Shown in pieces: positions 32,323-43,916 of a DNA stretch of 64,000 bases; within the stretch, counting starts at the first letter, position 1; each line of letters begins with the position of its first letter. The notes beneath the pieces were generated by a model, which was not told the DNA's origin, did not search any database, and saw only the letters and a program-made list of their open reading frames with translations. Location of the stretch: assembly GCA_032718475.1 (NCBI GenBank), contig JAUCBJ010006946.1:46421-110420 (forward strand), in the 5' to 3' direction. A program made the position numbers and the translations under genes. This stretch comes from Nemertoderma westbladi. Its lineage: Eukaryota > Xenacoelomorpha > Nemertodermatida > Nemertodermatidae.

Positions 32323-34008
32323 ATGGAAAAGGGCGGATATTCAAATGAACAACATCAAACAAAAGTTGTTTCAATAAATCTCGATGCTTTAAACCACCCC
32401 ATGGATACAGTAATAGAAGAGCCTTCTGAAGAATTGGCAAATGATGATAATCTCATGAATTTTACGAGTACCTGTGATCCTAACAACAAAGGATCCAGTA
32501 TATCAACAGCATTCATTGGAATCTACACATTGTTTATGTTGGTTTTTGGAGCCTCTTTAACATTGGCTGCTGAAATACACGAAAACATCAACGATTTCAG
32601 TGTAGAATTATTCTCAATATTTCTGTACGTCACTGGAACATGTGCTCTATGTGTGATTATAAAGTTTTCCATTGATGAAAAATACACCCCAATAGATCAT
32701 CATAATGGGAGTATTTTTCTTAAAGTTGGTGTCTTTCTGTTCTTTATGGCAAGTTTGACGCAAGAAGGTATTGATGTGATGGTATGGATTAAATTAAGGC
32801 AACATTGTGGTGCTGAACCAACTCATCCAATAGCTGCAGTGGTAAGAGGTCTGTTTATGGCTATTGAAATTATTGTTTTAATTCGTTTCTCTGGAAAATG
32901 CCTTCTAAATCACACAAAAATAACAAAATTTTGCTTGGCACACTGTGTCATGGTGAATATCTTTCTATGGTTGCAAACTGCTATCATAGAAACTGCAGAG
33001 GCATTGCATGATGATCCACGTAACAGCACCTCAATCATTGACAACATAAGATGCCGAAATGATCATATCTCAGAAAGTGTGTTGAGAATCGAAGAATTGG
33101 CTAAGCCGATCCTGTATCCATGTCGCATTGAATATTGTCTAATGGGATCAACAATGCTCTATTTTATGTTGCGAAATATCGCATCTGGTAAACCCACCCA
33201 TCATTTAGTAAAAGGAGTGAAAACAGCGCAAGAGAATGTTGCAACAGACTCGACTGCTCTTAGTGGAGGGGGATTATCAATGATGTGCGGCCTAATAGGT
33301 GGGGCAATAGCCACAGTAGCCAGCATAATCATACTTATTATAGCGACTGAGTTAGTAGAGGAAGTACAAGAAGTCGCTTCACTAACTTATAAGTTATATG
33401 TTATTGCTATGGAAGCGGTGATGACCGGTATTACATTGGTGATTGGTTGGGCCATGAGAATGAGACATAGTTATGAGAAGAATGAAAAAACCTATTTGAC
33501 CAGAGCATTGCTGTTCATCTCCTTAGTTGGTATCTATTTTATGCACTCTTTTAGTATCATAGCAACTATTTACGACACCAATTCAACGAATGAGGAACGA
33601 TATATCACATTTTTTAGTTGTTTGTTTTGGTTACTTCAAGTTTCTACTCAGACAGTGGTTATACTTGATGGGTTACACAGACGAGCTGCGTTAATAAACG
33701 GTGAGAAGTGGAGTAAAGGATTGGTTTTGTTTCTTCTATTCTCAAATATTATCATGTGGGTTAATATAATATTTCAAACCAGATTCGTAACAAGTAATCT
33801 TCAATTCGATTTTTATTACGGTAATGCCTGGGTGATTATACTCCACTCAACAAGTCCTCTAGTCATATACTATCGATTTCATTCAACAGAATGTTTGTGG
33901 GATATTCTCAATCATGCTTATTCGACAAAAGTTGGAGAGAAAAAGGAGACAACAATTACAATGATCCGTGCTTTCAGTAGGAGATTTTCCCGGCAATCTG
34001 AACAGTAA
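32323..34008 (+). CDS. otopetrin-like proton channel
   Basis: A single-exon frame of 561 residues. Otopetrins are proton-selective channels of the plasma or vesicle membrane, used for acid sensing and pH control. Twelve hydrophobic segments are visible: approximately residues 63-83, 94-115, 129-153, 170-190, 202-226, 264-288, 319-346, 358-384, 396-420, 428-453, 465-490 and 501-530. Family hallmarks include HHNGSIFLKVG at the third segment, PILYPCRIEYCLM before the sixth, and HSTSPLVIYYRFHSTECLW at the end, which matches the family's YRFHS signature. Hydrophilic N-terminus (about 60 residues) and short basic C-terminus. I chose ATG 32323 because it is the first in-frame Met and is preserved in the pseudogene copy. 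Animal otopetrin genes usually have introns; this one has none. Downstream AATAAA sites follow. Confidence 0.93.
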   Translation: MEKGGYSNEQHQTKVVSINLDALNHPMDTVIEEPSEELANDDNLMNFTSTCDPNNKGSSISTAFIGIYTLFMLVFGASLTLAAEIHENINDFSVELFSIFLYVTGTCALCVIIKFSIDEKYTPIDHHNGSIFLKVGVFLFFMASLTQEGIDVMVWIKLRQHCGAEPTHPIAAVVRGLFMAIEIIVLIRFSGKCLLNHTKITKFCLAHCVMVNIFLWLQTAIIETAEALHDDPRNSTSIIDNIRCRNDHISESVLRIEELAKPILYPCRIEYCLMGSTMLYFMLRNIASGKPTHHLVKGVKTAQENVATDSTALSGGGLSMMCGLIGGAIATVASIIILIIATELVEEVQEVASLTYKLYVIAMEAVMTGITLVIGWAMRMRHSYEKNEKTYLTRALLFISLVGIYFMHSFSIIATIYDTNSTNEERYITFFSCLFWLLQVSTQTVVILDGLHRRAALINGEKWSKGLVLFLLFSNIIMWVNIIFQTRFVTSNLQFDFYYGNAWVIILHSTSPLVIYYRFHSTECLWDILNHAYSTKVGEKKETTITMIRAFSRRFSRQSEQ

Positions 34009-34026
34009 CCTACAAATTATATTAAA

Positions 34027-34039
34027 AATAAATAATAAA
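34027..34039 (+). terminator. polyadenylation signals of otopetrin
   Basis: Two overlapping-range AATAAA hexamers (34027-34032 and 34034-34039) lie 19-31 nt past the stop. The first is also present in the pseudogene's flank. Confidence 0.6.
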
Positions 34040-34076
34040 ACCAATTAATTTGAAGGTCTTTTTAAATGTCTGCAGT

Positions 34077-34337
34077 TGTGATAGGATCGTACTTGACTCT
34101 ATACTGTATAATGGAGTATACTGTATAATGGTGGTGGTTAATATAATAATTATATATATAGATATTGTGAGTGACTCATGTGCTGGATTGTCTTACTGGA
34201 AGTAGCCTAATCATAGCCTAAAACTAACACTGTAAATATACACTGCATGTAGGCCTTGATAAAGTCGGACCCTTATTTCTTATACTGTTCATCCATGTCC
34301 AGTTGGACCATTATGCTACACACACACACACACACAT
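34077..34337 (+). repeat. candidate 5' LTR of a Gypsy-like element
   Basis: Starts TGTGATAGG at the point where homology with the pseudogene's 3' flank breaks, and ends after a CA microsatellite (34318-34336). Its last 80 bp (from TCGGACCCTTATTTCTTATA at 34265) recur at 42911-42992. The ends are inferred. Confidence 0.5.
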
Positions 34338-34766
34338 CATGTTAATTGAATCAGGTAAACGTCGCGCGTTTAAAGAAAAGCCACACCGGATATAAAGCAA
34401 ATTATTCCAGACTGCGGAATCAACTAAACTCTTTGATCCAGCAAGTAAACGTCCTCGCCCCAGATGAACGTCCACTGGCATTAACTGATGACATTTAAAG
34501 ACTTAAAGGTATGTTAGAAGTAGCCTCTGAAAAACTTGGAGACTTGTTACAGTTAATGCTCGATAATGATGTTGATTGTACGGTAGAGGAAACTGTGTAC
34601 GATAACATTACAGTTAAACTGACCGGTTTAAGATAAAGATGATAAAGATTCTTGGTGAAATCCCAAAACTCCCTACTGGTATACAAAACCCCAAAGCGCA
34701 GATAGGAAACGTTACACAGCACGGAAGTGGGATTGGCATAAAGTAGACAATGCGCCCCGTGCTACG

Positions 34767-35994
34767 GTGAATAAACTGCCTATAATCGATCAGGATATCG
34801 ATATTAAACGGTTTAATCGTTGGCGAGTTTCATGGTGTAATTACACCAAGATTATAAAACTACAACTTCAGCCAAGAGATGAACAGATCTCCGCATTCTT
34901 CGGATACTGCAGCCCTGCGTTACTTTCTAAACTGCAGTATGTCGTCGAGATACCACAGAACACGGTATTAACCCTCGAGGAAGTGTTCGACAAATTCGAA
35001 AAATATCTAAACGAGAGGCAAAATATTGCACTCGACAGATGGGAACATTCGACAATTATTATACTCAATTGTGCGAAATGGCAGAGACTGCGGGTCTTCG
35101 CGGGATGCGAGAAGACGAGTAGATAGTGGGAATAAATGACGAGGACATCCAGCAAGATCTCCTCGCGAAGTCCCCAGCACTGGTCCCCAGTCAAACAGCA
35201 CTTTTCTGTCGCAGTGAAGAGTATGCGCGGAGCCACTTAAGGAGGATGAAAATCTCGAGATCTGAAAGTTCAGATTATTCCTCAGTGGCGGCTACGAGCG
35301 AGGCATCGAGATCACGTCAGTGTTGTAAGGGATATCAATTTCGAAAAAGATCACAATGTAGACACCAACAGTCTAACAACGATAAATGTATGCGTAGTGG
35401 CTCTGCCCAGTTCCGGGTAAAACGTGCAGCAAATGTAAAAAATGAAACCATTTTGCCCAAGTTTGCACATCTAAAGTGAATAAATCCGCAGCAGTTGTGA
35501 GTAATGACAATACATCTGCTGCTATCCATGTGGCATCGTGCGTTTTTAATAAACGATGTGCAGTTGAAGTGAATTTGTCCTATGATGGGCAGCACTGTTG
35601 CCAAATGGATGCAATCCTTGATACAGGCTCAGATCGTACTGTATGTGGAGTACAATTAGCTGATAAGTTGAAAATTGACATAGCCAATTTTCTAGAACCG
35701 CCTAGTGACATCTTATTGAACATAAAGGGTAAATCTATTAAACAAATAGGACAGCTCCCCTTATTAATAAAAGTAGAAGGCCAAGAAATCAGAGATGTCA
35801 TTACTGTATGTGAAGGTTTGACATCACTTTTGTCATTGAAAGTGTGCAAAGCATTACGTCTAATCCATGAAAACTGGCCCAAACCACTGCCACCAATTTA
35901 TTTTGGCGAGGAATTAAATCCTCCGAGTTGTTCACTTAAAACACAAGTTGATAAAACTAAAGTTGTGTTGAAACAGAGAGAATGGGAAAATTGA
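34767..35994 (+). pseudogene. Gypsy-like gag and aspartic protease, decayed
   Basis: Frame 34767-35126 has a gag-like stretch (FNRWRVSWCNYTKIIKLQL, then ISAFFGYCSPALLSKLQY). A zinc knuckle of CCHC type is readable near 35431-35475 (CSKC, then NHFAQVC), but its glycine position is a TGA stop. Frame 35476-35994 carries the protease signature AILDTGSDRTVCGVQLADKL near residues 46-65. Several frameshifts and stops separate the parts, so it cannot make a working polyprotein. Confidence 0.75.
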
Positions 35995-37144
35995 ATTTAA
36001 ATTTACCAGAAAATCCATCTGATAATGAGAAAGAGGAAATACACAGAAAACTGTGGGGCGAGCCACGAAGTGAGTGAGCCTTAGCGTAGTGGTACCATTA
36101 ATCAACCTGTCGTTCTGTCGTGTTCAATTTTAAACGTTAATAACTCGGCCAATCTTTGATGAAATCTATCCAAACTTGGTACACATGTTGTTTGGCAAAA
36201 GTTTAGAAATTTTCCAAGTAGAATTTCCGTGTGGCCTTCGAGAAGCTAAGATAATAGCAGTTAATTAGTTAATTAAGTTGATTACGGTAAAAACACCATT
36301 TTCAACCTGCCTTTTAAAGGAAATTAATTGTTTTACAGTATAAGATTTAAATAATTATAATTAAAAATTATACAGATGTAATCCACATACGCCATTCTAT
36401 TATAGTTTTTAATTAGTTCAAGTGATTTGCTTTAATAATTGCGTCTTTAATTGATCTAAAGTAATTAAAACGGCAAAAAAAATTGATTCTCATTAAATAC
36501 TGCTCATTTATTGGCCAACATGCTGGTACGATGGAAGGATGTGTGTGTAAAGCAGCTAGTTGCTGGGAATGATTATTGGTCAAGTCTCTGCTGGTGTGGA
36601 GCTAGCTGGGTGGGAGTTGTGGCTGTAGACTAACCAGAGAGGAATAGTAATAGGCAACCAGTATTGCTATTCCAGCCCAGACAGCATTCATTCAGACAGC
36701 CAACATCCCAACATCCTTCCTGTATTGACTCTACTATAAGTGTTGTATTGCTATCTCAGGTAAATGACAGATATAATAACATAAATACTATCCATGGCAT
36801 GGCTGTTGTAGGTTTCTGAAATAGTTTATTCCACAATGTATATGTCTGGTTATTTTTTAATTGAATTTTTGCAAAGTAGTAAAATTAATGTTCTTAAAAA
36901 TATTATTATTATTTTATATGTAACCTAGGAAATTAGCTACATTTTTTCGCTGCAGCTTTAAGAGTGTACATTAATTTAATATTATTTCAATACCCATATT
37001 ATTACATCAGCATACGATGCGTTGGCGTTGTATCACACATCTCCACATATCACACATCTCCACATATCCCACATCTCCACATACATAGATGTATCAACAG
37101 TTACTCGCACAGTTTCGAAACTTCGCATAGTTATAACTGTATAA

Positions 37145-37435
37145 AGATCGTCAGTCTGCGTTTAGGAAAAATATTTTATAACAAAACAGGACAAGCGACG
37201 AGCGCAACGAGGCATATAATGAAGACGAGTACTGCGTTGACTAAATTATTATATAAACCACCTGGCTTCACATATTGATCGCATCCCTAGTTATTATTAT
37301 TATAAAGAACGTCCTAGCCTGCGTTTAAGAAATATATTTAAATACAAAACAGGACGAATGCAACGAGGCTTATAATGAAAACGAGTACTGCGTTTATTAT
37401 ATTCCTATAAACCACCTGGCTTTGCATATTGAACG
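37145..37435 (+). repeat. tandem pair of about 130-bp repeats
   Basis: 37145-37280 and 37305-37435 share CTGCGTTTAGGAAAAATAT-type sequence, ACAAAACAGGAC, GAAGACGAGTACTGCGTT and ATAAACCACCTGGCTT, about 160 bp apart. Confidence 0.8.
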
Positions 37436-37512
37436 TGCGATTGAAAATAAGTTCGTGCTACCCTTCCGTGGGTGGTAGATGTCGCGGTTATGTATTGGTG
37501 GTTGGGAAGGGT

Positions 37513-37532
37513 GGGGGGGGGGGGGGGGGGGG
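37513..37532 (+). repeat. poly(G) tract, about 20 nt
   Basis: G run preceded by GGGAAGGGTG. Confidence 0.95.
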
Positions 37533-38439
37533 ATTAAAAGGGGTGAACACGTACTGTCCCCCTTTCTTTGATTGATTGGTGGTGTGGGTAAATTTTTCAA
37601 AACCTGATTTTGTGATACAGTCGCTCAATTTTAATTTGTATCTCATAACTGGGCCTCGTGCTGCGCGAAGGCCCCACGAACGTGTCATCTGTTTACTGTT
37701 CGGTTTTCGATTGCAAAACGGAATTAAAAACAATGTGTGGGGAAACTATTGGTGATCCTATGAAAATCGAACTGAAAGAAAATTGTAGGGTATAACTTTT
37801 CGCCGTATCCGTATGCATTTGCCGAATCCGAATGTACATACGCGTATGTGCGTATGTAATGGATTCCTATGGAGAATAATCCGTATGTGATTTTAGAGAT
37901 TAGGCATTGCGTACCAGTAAGAAGTGCACAGCACACATGCAGACCGAAGACAGGTAGGCCTACTTAAAGCTAAGTGATTTAAAGAGTGTGGCTGCCGCTA
38001 CCTTATGTCATATAAATAATGCCGACAGGCCCAGGATGAGTACAGCCGGTGTCCGCCAGCCCCGGGATGCGCCAGCAGTGCAGTACCTATTAACCAGTTA
38101 ACTCTTCTTGACGCCGCTTGGAAAACTAACCAACCGTGATTTATTTTTGATCTGTTTTTTCACCAACCTGGCTATAGAATGTTGTTGGTTGCTACAGTAT
38201 GGCACTAACATAGTATATGTTAGCGGATTCAATTCGCTGCACCACCCAGCGGAAAATGGGGAAAGTTATGATTTACGAATCATAATTGGCTATGCGATAT
38301 TAGCAATATAATAGCGCATACCGACACATCGGGGCAATATACATTGCCAGCCAGAGGGATAGATGCCAGCTCATCTCAGGGTAGAAGCTAGCATAAAGGC
38401 CAGATAGATAGATAAATAATAGTTTATTGACCGTATAAC

Positions 38440-39861
38440 AGTACATAATACGCAAATAATACAGTCCAAAATAATACACAATTTCAATACAATAAAACAA
38501 ATATTACACATTTAAATTTCGATACATGTTCAATACTAAATTAATTCTAACTAAATTCATACTCAAAACAATTCAATGAAACAAATAATACAAATTTCAA
38601 TTTCGATACAAGTTCAATAGACATAATGTACTAACTAAATTCTTACACAAAGTCAAAACATTACATTTCAGCAAGCTTAAGTTACCATATCCCTCTCATC
38701 AACATCTTGTCAACTTCATTTCAATTACCAATCATTCTCCACCAAAACGAATACCTAAAAAATGTACATCGCCACCACGGACTGGTCATGTATTTCAAAA
38801 AGGTCCTTGAGTGACTTTGGTATGTTTGTTTTGAAAAATTCTTCCCATACATTCGCCAGCAGTGGACACTATGAAAATATGGTGTTCGTTATTACAATTC
38901 GATCCACACACGCAATATCGGTCCGTTTTAGGGACCTTTGCCCATCGCATTTTTTCGACCGGAAGATTGTGACTTCCAATCCTCAGTCTAGACCACGCTT
39001 TCCTGTATGCGTCGTTTGCGCATTCGCCATAGGATTTTGGGGTTATTAAATTTTCGTTTATCGTTTTGTACAGTAACAATTTTCTCGCGTCAATACTACA
39101 GCTGTTCAACTTAAATTTAATCAATTTCATTCCTTTTTCCTCGAAGTTTAAAGGATGCCGGCCAACGAAGGAATCGATGAGGTCTGCGTGTTTGCTCTTT
39201 GAGTCCCGTGCTATCGCGAGTGCCTTGTATAGTGGAATATCTGTATTTAGGTTGTGAATTAGCGATTTAAATAATCGTTGTTGTTTTGACTTTACCATAT
39301 ACTCCAATGGGGGTAAGTTTAACTTAATTAAACATGGTAGATTTGAGCAGTACTTCTCACGGCTAACAGTTGTTTTACCAACGACATGTACAGTTTATTT
39401 ACAGAAATTAGTGAAGCATCGAACCACGATTCGCATGAGTATAAGATGCTCGACATCAATGCTGCATCAAACACCTTGTATTTCATGGTGAAAGGCATAT
39501 CTGGGTTGCGCAGAAGGAATTGGCTAAATTTCAACTGATGTGGTATTTTCAACTTCATCTGGTCTGATATTGATCTAGTCAATGACGCATCTTGGCGAAA
39601 AACTGTACCTAAATACACATAAGATTCCACATTTTTTACAACAAGAGAACCATCAGAGCTGACGATATCACATCTGTCCACATTCCGTGTGCCAGTAACT
39701 AACATATATTTTGTCTTTTTTAAGTTTATTATCATTCCAAACTCCTTGCAATAGTTGTTAAGTACTGTTAGTTGTTTCGATGCCATCTCATGCGTGGTCG
39801 CCACCATTGCAGCATCGTCCATCAAAAGGAGAACCCGAAGGACCCCCAACCATCCATTCAA
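38440..39861 (-). pseudogene. LINE fragment, RT C-terminus and 3' UTR, fourth family
   Basis: A minus-strand RT C-terminal part. The frame 39861-39328 contains VLLLMDDAAMVATTHEMA (motif C with a MDD core), INLKKTKYMLV and YVYLGTVFRQDASL. After a frameshift, 39307-38795 continues with a lysine-rich connection and a RYCVCGSNCNNEHHIF zinc-binding motif. The element is 5'-truncated near 39861, where a new sequence starts. The AT-rich 38440-38790 segment is probably its 3' UTR and contains internal repeats. Confidence 0.78.
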
Positions 39862-41078
39862 TGGTCAAAAGGGAAAGATGGGTTTGGCCAGAGAAAGTAG
39901 ATCAACCAATGGTGGGGCAGTTTACCATCAATTAATGCGCATCTATTGGCCTGGCCAAAGTAGGTAGGAATGTATCCCATGTAATTTTAATATAACCGAT
40001 ACCTTTATTGATTGTGGCTCAGTTGGCTAGTACTGAATGTAGAAGTCAGACGGTTTTTAACCGTCGTCGTTGACCGTGATTTACTGCTATTATTGTAACT
40101 GATTGTGCTATATTAATTACCTGAGATAACGAACAACTGCAACTATAAAACTCAGTTATTCATTCGGCCTCCGGCCTTTCAGAACTATATCAGCCTTTCA
40201 GTAGCCCAGCAGACGCGGCGACGCGTATTTCCACAAGACTCAAATTAATACACACTTATCTATATATCTATATCTTCGCCAACTCAGATCCCGCCACAGT
40301 ATAGACTGATAGAAGCAGCAATGAGAATGCTAAAGGAATAAATATTCGCACAGATATTGAAAACCGTCGTGCCAGTCTGTCCTTTGTGAATTTATTAACA
40401 TATAATATACCTTTAATTTTGCTGTTTCGGGGCCAGTATTTAATTAACCATAGCAGGCGTTATGCAGCCAAGTGCCAACAAGACCAACCTAGTGCCAGTT
40501 AGTCAAACCACGTGTCAGCGAGTGCAATAATAATATAATAATAATAATAATGATTTATATAGCGCCTTTACAAAAGTGCAATAGATCAAGGCGCTTGGTA
40601 CAACAGAACTGCATAATACAACCACAATATACAGACCAAATTTACTAAATACTAAATTACGTTAAACAGTTAGCTAAAAACATGGGTTGTAACTTAAAAA
40701 CATGATTAAAAACGATCAATTGAAGTTAAAATGTTATTGGCGATGCTATTCAAGCCGTGATAAATTAGTGCTAGATCAAACGTGTACAGACATGCTGTAA
40801 GTCTATGGGCTATATATTCTGGGCGCTTCAACTTAAAGCAATCAATGAATTAAAAAATATGTGTTAATTAAAAAACGGACAAGATCTTGAAACTAATGAA
40901 TGCGAAGGGTGATTGAAAAAGAACGCTGGCGGAGTAATTCACCCTATGAAGTCGTGTCGGAAATCGCCTCAGAATCCAAATATTTTACAACTTAATAATT
41001 TTAAATTAATTTTACAACTAAAATTTTGCAAGTTTTATTGGATCCAGCAGCCCGCGACTTAACTAGTTTCATAACACC
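39862..41078. other. spacer with SINE-like tail, no recognised gene
   Basis: No coding signal. It contains the GCGCTATATAAAT-type tail described separately and two CCATGGGGACGG-like GC-rich spots. Confidence 0.4.
40526..40620 (-). repeat. SINE-like 3' end with ATT-rich tail
   Basis: On the minus strand the sequence reads CAAGCGCCTTGATC, AAAGGCGCTATATAAATCA and then an ATT-repeat tail (40526-40552). I recognise AAGGCGCTATATAAAT with a short repeat tail as the 3' end shared by SINEs in many aquatic animals. No clear tRNA-like head was located. Confidence 0.5.
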
Positions 41079-42690
41079 ATGGGGACGGTTTATACTCAAC
41101 CGAGCTCCAATGGGTTACATATGTTACATATAGTAATTAAACTACTATATAAAGGAAAGGGAAGCAAATCAGTCCCGGACAACTATCGAGGAATAGCTCT
41201 CATTAGTGTTTTTCTTAAAATCCTCACAAAGGTTATCAACAGACGAGTTATCGCACATATAGAAGGTCTACTCCCAGCTATGCAGTTCGGGTTCCGACAG
41301 GGAAGGTCGACCATACACGCTATAAAGCTTCTACTATCGGATATATCTGCAACAATCAAAGCCCCGAGGTCACACAACTCACAGAGAACAATATTTGTCC
41401 TATTTATAGACTCCAGAAAAGCCTTTGATATGGTAAACAGAACTATTCTAGTGTATAAAATCTACAAAAACTTTGGCAACAAAGGAAAAACACTCAATCT
41501 AATAAAGGCCCTCTTGAAAAACTCTGTGAAAGTCTTTGACGGTGTCAAGTTTTCTAATGTAATTGTTCAACTTCGGGGTATTTTGCAAGGGGATTCTTTG
41601 TCACCTACTTGCTTCCTGATGTTTATTGCGGACCTGGCACAAGTTCTTCAACAAATTGCTCCTACCATAAGATTCATATTTTTTGCTGACGACCTGGTTA
41701 TATACTCGCTAAAGAACAGTGATATCCAAAACGCACTAAACGAACTCTACAAATGGTCCATTAAAAACTCGATGGAATTAAATATGGGGAAAACTAAAAT
41801 AATTAAATTTAGGAAAGGCGGTCGAACATCCAGGGCAGATATATTCTACTACAACGGCGTCCAAGTACCGTTATGCAACGAATACGAGTACCTAGGGGTC
41901 ACCCTACAACCATCGTTTATCATTCTCACGACACATAAACCAGAAGAAAAGGAAAGCTTTCTCAGCAATAGGATGCCTAAAAGATCTTCACCATGTTTCT
42001 ATTAACACTGGTCTAACTATCTTCCAAATGAAAATAGACCCTATGGTTAATTATGCCTTCACAGAGATCGCCAAATTTTTTACTCTCGCGAACCTTAAAC
42101 AAATTGATATCATCAAATCAACTTATGCGAAACGTCTTCTTGGTTTGCCAAAAAATGCATCTTCCACCGTGGCCCTGAAAATGATTCCAACGAACACATA
42201 CATAGAAGATTTGTCACTGCGTTATCCTTCAATGTTTGAACCTACTGTTCTAGAACAATATCGACTACATCGCCAGACAAAAGAAAGCTTATTTGTTGCA
42301 GAAAATTATTCCGAAGGCCCTGCATTTACAACATCACAGTGGCGCTCTCCCGGCCAAAAGAATCGACACCTCATAACTCGAGTAACTGTCCATGGTTTCC
42401 ATTGGAAAATATGCCGAAATAAAACCCCCTTTCACAAACTTGGGGATGCCTGCACCTGTATCTACTGCGGGGGTCCTGCTTCCAACCGGCTCCATGCTAT
42501 TAGATGTGCGAGTTGCCCTCACCTATCCCTTCTAGGAAGCCTCTAGTTCTGTCTTCGGATTATTCCCTTTTAGTATTATTTTTACCTATTATATTTGAAA
42601 TTATTTTAATTTCGTATTTTAAAGTACACTGTATAATACTAATAGTTAATTAAATAAAACATAACCTGTTACCCCGCTCGGGGTGTTAAT
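41079..42690 (+). pseudogene. 5'-truncated LINE reverse transcriptase, fifth family
   Basis: The plus-strand frame from 41079 has DNYRGIALISVFLKILTKV, QFGFRQGRSTIHAI, FVLFIDSRKAFDMVNR (motif A), GILQGDSLSPTCFLMF and RFIFFADDLVIYS (motif C). It frameshifts at about 42005-42028 and continues to 42546 with a C-terminal zinc motif CTCIYCGGPASNRLHAIRC. The endonuclease half is absent, so the copy is 5'-truncated. The AT-rich 42547-42690 segment is the likely 3' UTR. RT motifs are intact up to the frameshift, so the copy is fairly young. Confidence 0.83.
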
Positions 42691-42905
42691 AATTTTAATA
42701 TGTACAGATGACTCATATAATCTACGTGCTGATATGGCGCTAAGAGGTATAGACAATATTCATAAGCTGGTAGACGGCATGGTAATTGCAGATAAAGATT
42801 TTAAATCCCATGTTGGCCGTATTTATGATGTTCTAGAACGTTGTGCTCAGTATAACATCACCATTCATCCAAATAAATTTAGTTTCGCACTGTGGAAAGT
42901 TAAAT
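42690..42905 (+). pseudogene. short Gypsy-type RT fragment
   Basis: About 65 codons reading ADMALRGIDNIHKLVDGMVI, then FKSHVGRIYDVLERCAQYNI and IHPNKFSFALWKVKF, the palm region of a Ty3/Gypsy RT after motif C. The usual DD box is altered to VDG-M. It joins directly to the LTR-like repeat at 42906. Confidence 0.7.
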
Positions 42906-43060
42906 TTGATAAAATCGGACCCTTATTTCTTATACCGTTCGTCCATGTCCAGTTGCAGCACCATTACGCTACACACACACACACACACCAAGCTGTAAAT
43001 TAATAAATTAAAATGAAAAATAAAATAATTATGATTACAATTGTTTGAAATAATGTAAAT

Positions 43061-43159
43061 TGGCAATTAAATCATGTCGCTGAATCATTTTGTCCAGAAT
43101 TTTTCACACCTGGCAATTAAATCATGTCGCTGAATCATTTTGTCCAGAATTTTTCACAA
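43061..43159 (+). repeat. 50-bp tandem duplication
   Basis: Two near-perfect copies beginning TGGCAATTAAATCATGTCGC, at 43061 and 43111. Confidence 0.92.
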
Positions 43160-43351
43160 CTGAACAAAACTACAAGTACTATATGGCTGGCTAATATGAC
43201 ACTAATACTACATTTGATTTAAATTTAAACGTCAATTGAAAACAACAACAAATTGATTTCAATATAACTTTAACATCATAAAACTAAGTTTTACATTGCC
43301 ACATATTACACCATGACCCGTAATATAGTGTCATTTTCTGATGACACGGAT

Positions 43352-43377
43352 CCCCCCCCCCACCCCCCCCCCCCCCC
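43352..43377 (+). repeat. poly(C) tract with one interruption
   Basis: C10, then A, then about 15 C. It is the inverted counterpart of the G tract at 45171-45194 in the other arm. Confidence 0.93.
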
Positions 43378-43916
43378 AGATTTTTCTACAAATCTTTATC
43401 ATATTGCTTGAAATTTGAAACACAACTAGTTCAACTCACCGTGGTTGTTACCATGAAGCCGGAATTTTCGATTTTGCCTTAAAATTTTTTTTATAGGCGT
43501 TTTAAAGAAGTGTCTTTTGCGAAATTGCACCCTCTGTATCATTGTCATTCTTCACTTTAGTCGTAATTTTTTCATATCATTAAAAAGCTTGCGTTGCAAG
43601 GATTCCAAATATGTAACAATATCGGAATTTCGTTGAGAAACAGCTGAGATATAGGCCTTCAAATATTGTAAGAATTATTAGTTCGCTGCAGGCCATTTAT
43701 TCAATTTAATAAATACACAAAATTCTAGAACGTGTTATTTATTTTAAGAGTTGGTTGGCAACAGCGGTATGCCTATACGATATCTCTATTGCAGAAATGT
43801 GTGAAGCCAGGTCACATAACATCATATTTGATAAGAGATTTTATCTAATTTTGATAAAAGAAATTCACAATAATGTTGGCATAGTAGGTACTCATACTGT
43901 ACCAAGACCAGAGACA

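Larger units (their letters stand above)
36056..38440. other. region without recognised gene, inside the retroelement cluster
   Basis: AT-rich, mobile-element-like sequence. It starts with a GC-richer GGGGCGAGCCACGAAGTGAG segment. CACATCTCCACATATC repeats lie at 37027-37085. A G tract lies at 37513-37532. Microsatellite AGATAGATAGATA lies near 38400. No coding frame is supported. Confidence 0.45.
34077..42992 (+). mobile_element. Ty3/Gypsy-like LTR retrotransposon remnant with nested insertions
   Basis: Components in order are a candidate 5' LTR (34077-34337), gag and protease (34440-36055), a long foreign stretch with two LINE fragments and a SINE-like tail (36056-42690), a short RT fragment (42690-42905) and an LTR remnant (42906-42992). 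The whole block separates sequence that is contiguous in the pseudogene copy (near 20258-20270). The middle of pol, RNase H and integrase were not found. Confidence 0.55.
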
